Source: Clostridia bacterium (GTDB lineage Bacteria > Bacillota > Peptococcia > Peptococcales > SKKY01). Taken from it: DNA of 21,028 bases. Positions 16,261-21,028 of this stretch are shown in pieces (the first letter of the stretch is position 1; every line of letters starts with the position of its first letter). The stretch lies in the NCBI GenBank assembly GCA_007123515.1, contig SKKY01000187.1, forward strand, positions 1 to 21,028, read 5' to 3'. The notes under the pieces were generated by a model, which was not told where the DNA came from, did not search any database, and saw only the letters and a list, made by a program, of their open reading frames with translations. Made by a program: the position numbers and the translations under genes.

Positions 16261-17021
16261 TATTTTTTTGCGGTTCTGTATTCTGTCGTAAAAGAAGGAT
16301 CATAAAGTTTGGATAGTGTGTATTCTTTTTTAAGCACATCACCGACTATGATTAAGGCTGTTTTTGTAATATTAGCCTCAGCTACTTTAGGAGCAATATC
16401 CTTTAAGGTTCCGACTACTTCTTTCTGATCAGGCCAGGTCGCTCTTTGAACAACAGCAATAGGAGTGTCCTCTTTATAGCCGCCTTTGATAAGCTCATCG
16501 ACGACATCTTGCATCATTCCTACACTTAAAAAGATCGCCATCGTTGTCTGATGAGAAGCAAGTAAATGAAGTTTTTCCTTCTCCGTAACCGGAGTTCTTC
16601 CTTCCATTCTTTTCAGAATTAATGTTTGTGATACATCCGGTAATGTATATTCAAGATTTAATGCAGCCGCAGCACCAAATACTGAAGAAACTCCCGGGAT
16701 AATTTCCACTTCGATCCCTCTATCATTTAATGGAACAATCTGTTCCTGGATGGCTCCATACATACTGGGATCTCCGGTATGAAGACGAACCACTTTTTTA
16801 TCTTCTTCTACAGCTTTTATCGTAACTTCTAATACTTCATCTAGCGTCAGGTAGGCACTATTATGAACTTCGGCACCTTCTTTACAGTATTTCAACAAGT
16901 CAGGATTAACAAGTGAACCGGCATAGACTACGACATCAGCCTCAGCAAGTATTTCCATTCCTTTTACAGTAATTAATTTAGGGTCTCCCGGACCTGCTCC
17001 TACAATATGTATTTTCTTCAT
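16260..17021 (-). CDS. cbiF: Cobalt-precorrin-4 C11-methyltransferase (CbiF)
   Basis: CbiF transfers a methyl group from SAM to C11 of cobalt-precorrin-4. The 253-aa protein is of normal length for a class III tetrapyrrole methyltransferase. Visible blocks are VGAGPGDPKLITVKG (residues 7–21), DVVVYAGSLVNPDLL, VRLHTGDPSMYGAI and IEIIPGVSSVFGAAAAL. The YAGSLV segment is characteristic of CbiF/CobM rather than of CbiL, CbiH or CbiE. GGAGG lies seven bases before the ATG, and the start overlaps the cbiT stop as ATGA. In many clostridial clusters cbiL lies near this position; here the overlap leaves no room for it. Confidence 0.96.
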   Translation of the reverse strand: MKKIHIVGAGPGDPKLITVKGMEILAEADVVVYAGSLVNPDLLKYCKEGAEVHNSAYLTLDEVLEVTIKAVEEDKKVVRLHTGDPSMYGAIQEQIVPLNDRGIEVEIIPGVSSVFGAAAALNLEYTLPDVSQTLILKRMEGRTPVTEKEKLHLLASHQTTMAIFLSVGMMQDVVDELIKGGYKEDTPIAVVQRATWPDQKEVVGTLKDIAPKVAEANITKTALIIVGDVLKKEYTLSKLYDPSFTTEYRTAKK

Positions 17022-17599
17022 GATAGTTCCTCCTGTTTTTTTCCTGAAATTATAAAAATCGGGTTTTGTGCTTTTAGCATTTGGTAGTCCTTAATCATTT
17101 CTACTACAGAAATGCTCATTTGAAATGAATCGACTAAAGCGTTTTTTTGGTTTAGAAAATCAATTGCCTGATAAGCTGTATTTAGAGTTACGGCATTGAT
17201 TACTATATGACGCAAACTATTATATGACCAAAGCAAATTGAGAATTTCTGATAAATTTCCTCCGCTTCCACCAATAATGACAGTCGTTGGTGGCTCGAGC
17301 TTTGAAAATACATCCGGAGCCAGACCCTGGATGATCTCGATATTTGACACTTTAAAATGAGTCATGTTGTCTCTGATTAAAGAAATGGCTTCTGGATTTC
17401 TTTCAATGGCGATAATTTTTGTATCGGGATAGTTATAAGCGATCTCAACAGAGATGCTCCCGGTTCCGGCCCCGATATCCCAAATAACATCACCAGGTTG
17501 TATGCCCATCTTTAAAATAGAAAGGGTACGCACCTCCGACTTTGTCATTGGAACCTTCCCTCTTAGAAAACTATGATCTTCAATCTGTTTATAGCTCAT
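17018..17599 (-). CDS. cbiT: Cobalt-precorrin-6B C15-methyltransferase, decarboxylating (CbiT)
   Basis: CbiT methylates C15 and removes the carboxyl group of the C12 acetate chain of the corrin precursor. This roughly 193-aa protein has a Rossmann-type SAM site (IWDIGAGTGSISVEIA), the family start SFLRGKVPMTKSEVR, and IIGGSGGNLSEIL downstream. An upstream ATG at 17611 overlaps the ribosome site GAGGAG. The ATG at 17599, four to five bases after that site, is the better start. It overlaps the end of cbiE by 11 bases. CbiE and CbiT are separate proteins here, not the fused CobL seen in aerobic pathways. Confidence 0.94.
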   Translation of the reverse strand: MSYKQIEDHSFLRGKVPMTKSEVRTLSILKMGIQPGDVIWDIGAGTGSISVEIAYNYPDTKIIAIERNPEAISLIRDNMTHFKVSNIEIIQGLAPDVFSKLEPPTTVIIGGSGGNLSEILNLLWSYNSLRHIVINAVTLNTAYQAIDFLNQKNALVDSFQMSISVVEMIKDYQMLKAQNPIFIISGKKQEELS

Positions 17600-18230
17600 T
17601 TTTCTCCTCATCCAGTAAAATCATAACGGCCGGCAGTGCCGGATTTATATGGATTTTGCTGTATTCATATAATTTAAATTCAAGAACACTCTCATCATTA
17701 TAACCTAAATTAGAACAGATAAACACTGTAAAATTTTTGGCTTCCTGCTTTATTAAGTGCTCACAAATTAACAACGCATTATTAATCGGATCGGTCAGCA
17801 TTCCTACTTTTAGTGAATGCTTATGAGGATTGATGGTATTGATATCTCTACCATGCAAATTTAACAATATCGCATCGTGCCAGGAAAGAGCTACCCTAGA
17901 AAAAGCCATCTGCATTGAACTGATTCCCGGAATCACTTTTATTTGCTGTCTGTTGAAAAATTTCGAGATATAATTTAGCAAGCTATAAAAACCAGGATCA
18001 CCGGAAACTAAGACGACAATCTTTTTTGTTTTATACTCTCTTTGAATAAGATCCATTGTTTCCTTTAAGTTGCTTTTAATAATATGAAATTCTTTATCCT
18101 CATTTTTCCATGGTTCAAGATTTCTCTCCCCGGCGATTAGAAGATCAGCTTCTTCAATCGCTTTCTTACCATCTGGCAATATGGTTTCCTTAAGCCCCAT
18201 ACCGGTTCCGACTATTGTAAAAAATTCCAT
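17589..18230 (-). CDS. cbiE: Cobalt-precorrin-7 C5-methyltransferase (CbiE)
   Basis: CbiE transfers a methyl group from SAM to C5 of the corrin precursor, working with CbiT, whose gene it overlaps. The 213-aa protein has the tetrapyrrole methyltransferase fold with FTIVGTGMGLKETI at the N-terminus, where the usual glycine motif is GxGPG; here the fourth position is Met. It also has LLIAGERNLEPW, VVLVSGDPGFYSLL, KVIPGISSMQMAF and SWHDAILLNLHGR. The last block (the H/D-rich stretch) is typical of CbiE. It overlaps the 3' end of cbiD by 19 bases; GGAG lies about 10 bases upstream of the ATG. Confidence 0.94.
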   Translation of the reverse strand: MEFFTIVGTGMGLKETILPDGKKAIEEADLLIAGERNLEPWKNEDKEFHIIKSNLKETMDLIQREYKTKKIVVLVSGDPGFYSLLNYISKFFNRQQIKVIPGISSMQMAFSRVALSWHDAILLNLHGRDINTINPHKHSLKVGMLTDPINNALLICEHLIKQEAKNFTVFICSNLGYNDESVLEFKLYEYSKIHINPALPAVMILLDEEKNEL

Positions 18231-19324
18231 TGTGCGTATTCTCCAATCTCTTTAGCTCTTTTATTAATGCAAATAATGTCTTTACGGTTCTTTAAAAGAA
18301 CAATTCCCACTTCAGCCTCTGAAAACAAATATCTTTCTGCTCGTGTAGTTGCCTTATCAGCAATATCCATCCATATGTGATGATAATCATTTTCTTCGAT
18401 GATCTGCTGAACAGCTTCTGTGGTAATTTGATCCATTACCTTCTCAAGCAGCTCTTTTGGTGCTCCGTGAAGAGCCAAAACGGATGTGATAATCTCCATC
18501 CTGGCATCGGCCATTCTATTATGGGTATTAAAAATCCCTCCGGCTACTTTAACCAGTTTGCCGATATGTCCCCATAGGATGATCTTTGTAAAACCAATAT
18601 CCAGAGCATTCTCCAGCATATATCCGATAAAATTACTTGTGATCACTACCGCATCCTCAGGAACTCCATGAGCCACCGCGGATTCCATACCGATGTTACC
18701 GGGTGTCAGAACAATCGTATTATATCCTAGTGCCTTAGCAGTTTTAAGCTGTGGAACCAAGGAAACCTTAAAGGCTTCTTCGGACATAGGTTTTACAATA
18801 CCAGTTGTGCCGAGTATGGATATTCCATCAATAATTCCAAGATGAGGATTGAGTGTTTTTTTAGCAAGTTCTTTGCCTTCAGGGACAATAATTTCTACAA
18901 CAAGCTGATAATCATCAGAAAAAAACATTCGCAGGTTCTCTGTGATCATCTTTCTAGGATTAGGATTGATAGCCGGTTGTCCGACATCCACAGGCAGTCC
19001 GGGCTTTGTTACAGTACCAACACCTTCTCCGCCTTTTAAAATCAATGGTTCTGCATGATGCTTATGGTGTAAAACTTGTAAGAAAACCAAAATATCCTTG
19101 CCATGAGTAATATCCGGATCATCACCTGCATCTTTTGTAATAGTTACCATCACGCCACTATTTATTATTTCTGTTTTTTTTACAGGAATCTGTAGTATTG
19201 ATCCCTGTGGAAGTTTTACGTCAACGACCGATAACTGTTTTTTCTGAAAATAACAGACTGCTGCCGCTTTAGCCGCAGCAGCAGCACAGGTTCCGGTTGT
19301 AAACCCTTCTTTGAGATCCTTCAT
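18212..19324 (-). CDS. cbiD: Cobalt-precorrin-5B C1-methyltransferase (CbiD)
   Basis: CbiD methylates C1 of cobalt-precorrin-5B and is a marker of the anaerobic cobalamin route. The 370-aa protein begins with the invariant GFTTGTCAAAAAKAA (residues 7–21). It contains KDAGDDPDITHG, GGEGVGTVTKPGLPV and NPNPRKMI in the first half, and ILGTTGIVKPMSEEAF and TPGNIGMESA in the second; all are strong CbiD signatures. The ATG overlaps the cobU stop by one base (TAATG). Its ribosome site (AAAGGA) is rather distant, so re-initiation after cobU is likely. Confidence 0.96.
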   Translation of the reverse strand: MKDLKEGFTTGTCAAAAAKAAAVCYFQKKQLSVVDVKLPQGSILQIPVKKTEIINSGVMVTITKDAGDDPDITHGKDILVFLQVLHHKHHAEPLILKGGEGVGTVTKPGLPVDVGQPAINPNPRKMITENLRMFFSDDYQLVVEIIVPEGKELAKKTLNPHLGIIDGISILGTTGIVKPMSEEAFKVSLVPQLKTAKALGYNTIVLTPGNIGMESAVAHGVPEDAVVITSNFIGYMLENALDIGFTKIILWGHIGKLVKVAGGIFNTHNRMADARMEIITSVLALHGAPKELLEKVMDQITTEAVQQIIEENDYHHIWMDIADKATTRAERYLFSEAEVGIVLLKNRKDIICINKRAKEIGEYAQWNFLQ

Positions 19325-19896
19325 TATAGCTGTATCCTTTCAAGGTCCGGTTTTATTTTTACTGGAATGCCTGCTACTGTAAAAAATACACTATCGGCTC
19401 TTTCTCCCACCAGTTGATTCATCCGCCCATTAATATCTCTAAATGTTCTGGACAGAAAGTTATCCGGGACGATCCCTAAACCAACCTCATTTGAAACAAT
19501 AACCAGTTCCGTTTTTTCCGAAACTGCATCAAGAACAGCGAGGATTTCTTTTTTTATTATCTCTTCTTGTTTATCGGCAAAAAGGACAAGATCTTTGTTT
19601 TTATCATCAAAATCAACAAGAAGCAAATTAGTTATATATAGTGTCAGACAATCAATAAGAATGACCTGATACTGTCCGGAAATCTCTTCCAATAATTTTG
19701 ATACTTTGTAAGGTTCTTCATAGGTATCCCAGTTATTTTTTCTTCTGTCTTGATGTTTTTTTACACGGTCTTTCATTTCCTCATCATAGACTTGAGCTGT
19801 GGCGATATAGGCAAGATTTTTATCTTTTTTAAGGCAGTAGGTTTCTGCATAAGAGCTTTTTCCGCTTCTTGCTCCACCAATCATTAAGGTAATCAT
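19324..19896 (-). CDS. cobU: Adenosylcobinamide kinase / adenosylcobinamide-phosphate guanylyltransferase (CobU)
   Basis: CobU phosphorylates adenosylcobinamide and then transfers GMP to give adenosylcobinamide-GDP for CobS. The 190-aa protein has its P-loop at residues 7–14 (GGARSGKS), VKKHQDRRKNNW with His48 aligned to the guanylylated His46 of the Salmonella enzyme, LIDCLTLYITNLL, and the highly conserved VSNEVGLGIVPDNFLSRTFRD. A longer frame reaches 19923. However, GGAGG five bases before the ATG at 19896 and the usual family start fix the shorter protein. It is the first gene of the cobalamin cluster, although it acts late in the pathway. No riboswitch precedes it directly. Confidence 0.95.
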   Translation of the reverse strand: MITLMIGGARSGKSSYAETYCLKKDKNLAYIATAQVYDEEMKDRVKKHQDRRKNNWDTYEEPYKVSKLLEEISGQYQVILIDCLTLYITNLLLVDFDDKNKDLVLFADKQEEIIKKEILAVLDAVSEKTELVIVSNEVGLGIVPDNFLSRTFRDINGRMNQLVGERADSVFFTVAGIPVKIKPDLERIQL

Positions 19897-19908
19897 AAGT
19901 TCCTCCAT

Positions 19909-19946
19909 TTTTTTAAAAAACAAAAGATCCTTTAGCAGAACTAAAG
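19909..19946 (-). terminator. Weak hairpin plus U-rich tract before cobU (terminator or leader attenuator)
   Basis: CTTTAG (19930–19935) pairs with CTAAAG (19941–19946) around a five-base loop. On the minus strand it is followed by a U-rich stretch down to about 19909. It could end the PHP-gene transcript or act as a leader element for the cob operon. The stem is short and AT-rich, so efficiency is doubtful. Confidence 0.4.
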
Positions 19947-19966
19947 AACCTATAATAAGAGTCCAA

Positions 19967-19981
19967 ATACTTCATAAGTAT
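19967..19981. repeat. Small perfect inverted repeat after the PHP gene
   Basis: ATACTT and AAGTAT arms with a three-base loop begin five bases after the PHP-gene stop. This may be an operator half-site pair, or RNA structure at a transcript end. Nothing links it to a known regulator. Confidence 0.3.
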
Positions 19982-19985
19982 AATA

Positions 19986-20825
19986 TTAGCAATTTTGAAA
20001 TATAGGGTCAAGATTTGAGCGTTTATGTTGCTTCATTTTAAGGATGTTCTCATAAGGTATTTTAAAAGGATGATACAAACCATAGTGTTTATCACCATGC
20101 CAATCCGTACCACCGGTTATTAAAAGATTGTTATTAATCGCAAAATTATAGTAGTAATCTGTAAGCGTTAAATTGTGATCGGGATGAAACACTTCTATCC
20201 CCAAAATACCGGCCGAAAGGATATGGTCGAGGTCCTTATGTTGCAAACTTAATCCTGGATGGGCTAAAACTGGAATTCCGCCAGCATTAATAATCAGCGA
20301 AATGGCTTGTTCAATTTGAACTTTCTCACGGGGGACATAAGCTACACTGCCAAAACCAAGATATTTTTTAAAAGCTTCTTTTCTGGAAGATACAATCCCT
20401 TTTTCAACTAAAATATCAGCAATATGGGGTCTGCCCAGCACACCATTTTCAGAATACTGATCAAGCAAATTACGCTCTATATCGATTCCCTTTAGGCGAA
20501 GCTTTTCAAGGATATGATCAGCTCTGGAAAGACGTTTTTCTTTAAAATAATACAGCTCGTTAATTAGTTCTTTGTTTTTATAGTCAATGTAATAGCCTAA
20601 AATATGAATCTCGCGATTATTATGCTCACTACTGATTTCAATTCCGGGAATACATTCAATGCCCGATTTTTTTGACTCATTTATCGCTTCCTCCGTCGCT
20701 TCAACAGTATCATGATCAGTAATAGAAAAAGTTTTTACACCAAATGAAACAAGGATATGAATCATTTTTTTTACAGGAAGGATCCCATCCGAATAATTCG
20801 AATGCATATGAAGATCTATTCTCAT
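19986..20825 (-). CDS. PHP-domain metal-dependent phosphoesterase (RNase AM/TrpH-like)
   Basis: This 279-aa polymerase-and-histidinol-phosphatase (PHP) domain protein probably uses two or three divalent metals. It has IDLHMHSNYSDG at the N-terminus, FSITDHDTVEA, IPGIEISSEHNNREIHILGY, GRPHIADILV, GGIPVLAHPG, GIEVFHPDH and ITGGTDWHGD, which together supply the metal-binding His and Asp residues. This architecture is that of YciV/TrpH-type enzymes, which include 3',5'-nucleotide bisphosphate phosphatases and the 5'-3' exonuclease RNase AM. The substrate here is not known. An ATG at 20834 directly touches the ribosome site, so the ATG at 20825 is preferred. It is isolated from spoVS by a terminator and may be read into the cob operon. 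Confidence 0.88.
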   Translation of the reverse strand: MRIDLHMHSNYSDGILPVKKMIHILVSFGVKTFSITDHDTVEATEEAINESKKSGIECIPGIEISSEHNNREIHILGYYIDYKNKELINELYYFKEKRLSRADHILEKLRLKGIDIERNLLDQYSENGVLGRPHIADILVEKGIVSSRKEAFKKYLGFGSVAYVPREKVQIEQAISLIINAGGIPVLAHPGLSLQHKDLDHILSAGILGIEVFHPDHNLTLTDYYYNFAINNNLLITGGTDWHGDKHYGLYHPFKIPYENILKMKQHKRSNLDPIFQNC

Positions 20826-20834
20826 AAGATCCAT

Positions 20835-20841
20835 CCTCCCC
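20835..20841 (-). promoter_or_regulatory. Ribosome binding site that sets the PHP-gene start
   Basis: GGGGAGG on the minus strand directly abuts an ATG at 20834 (zero spacing, unusable) but is nine bases from the in-frame ATG at 20825. The protein therefore likely begins MRIDLHMHS. Confidence 0.7.
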
Positions 20842-20847
20842 TCTCAT

Positions 20848-20891
20848 AAAAAAACCGCTGTACAAAGCAGATAAGTCTGTTTATACAGCGG
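20848..20891 (-). terminator. Rho-independent terminator of spoVS
   Basis: CCGCTGTA (20855–20862) pairs with TACAGCGG (20884–20891), with a further short AAA/TTT pairing inside. On the minus strand it is followed by seven U. It lies 13 bases after the spoVS stop and separates that gene from the PHP gene. Confidence 0.88.
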
Positions 20892-20903
20892 ACTGACAAA
20901 TGA

Positions 20904-21028
20904 CTATCTGGCTTCTACGAGCAACTTAATAGCTGTCCTTTCTTCTCCATCTATTACAATATCGGTAAATGCAGGAATACATATAAGATCAATTCCGCTT
21001 GGGGCTACAAAACCTCTTGCAATTGCAA
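20904..21028 (-). CDS. spoVS: Stage V sporulation protein S (SpoVS), C-terminal part (cut by window edge)
   Basis: The last 40 codons are present. They read AIARGFVAPSGIDLICIPAF, then TDIVIDGEERTAIKLLVEAR, followed by the stop. This is nearly identical to the C-terminus of B. subtilis SpoVS as I recall it. SpoVS is a small (about 86 aa) Alba-like protein needed for normal septation and coat assembly during sporulation. It is also kept in many non-sporulating bacteria, where its role is unknown. The 5' half and promoter lie outside the window. A clear terminator follows, so it is probably a single-gene transcript. Confidence 0.92.
   Translation of the reverse strand, partial: AIARGFVAPSGIDLICIPAFTDIVIDGEERTAIKLLVEAR

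Overview
All genes in this window lie on the minus strand, so transcription runs from the right edge to the left. The DNA is AT-rich and typical of low-GC Firmicutes, with strong AAGGAGG-type ribosome sites and several TTG starts. A complete anaerobic (Cbi-type) corrin operon, a spoVS remnant, a YtxH/YtxG-like pair and a miaB–ricA–mutS neighbourhood together suggest an anaerobic Clostridia-class organism. An Eubacteriaceae/Acetobacterium-like acetogen is my best guess, but this is inference from gene content and not a database match.

Right edge (about 19.9–21.0 kb): the 3' end of spoVS with its own terminator, then a PHP-domain phosphoesterase gene. Middle (6.5–19.9 kb): a compact 15-gene cobalamin operon in the order cobU, cbiD, cbiE, cbiT, cbiF, cbiG, cbiJ, cbiC, cobQ/cbiP, cbiB, cbiA, cobS, pduX-like, cobD, cobC. 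Genes overlap by 1–26 nt or are at most 17 nt apart, so translational coupling is likely. Together they cover most corrin-ring steps (CbiF, G, D, T, E, J, C), amidation (CbiA, CobQ), synthesis of the aminopropanol phosphate side arm (PduX, CobD), its attachment (CbiB) and nucleotide-loop assembly (CobU, CobS, CobC). The window has no cobalt chelatase (cbiK/cbiX), cbiL, cbiH, corrinoid adenosyltransferase or cobT. It also has no room for a cobalamin riboswitch directly before cobU.

Left of the cob genes (4.9–6.45 kb) are three small envelope-type genes: a YkvA/DUF1232-like protein, a YtxH protein with a long charged amphipathic tail, and a DUF948 (YtxG-like) protein. They end at a strong terminator. 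I see no terminator between cobC and this trio, so read-through from the cob operon is possible.

Far left (0–4.8 kb): miaB and a small YlbF/YmcA-family gene (ricA-like) end at a bidirectional terminator. mutS then follows with its own likely promoter, and 1 nt after it comes the start of a hydantoinase/oxoprolinase-type gene cut by the window edge. The order miaB–ymcA–mutS matches Bacillus subtilis, except that cotE is absent and mutL does not follow mutS.

No stretch longer than 300 bases lacks a gene. I saw no rRNA, tRNA, insertion sequence, prophage gene or CRISPR array.
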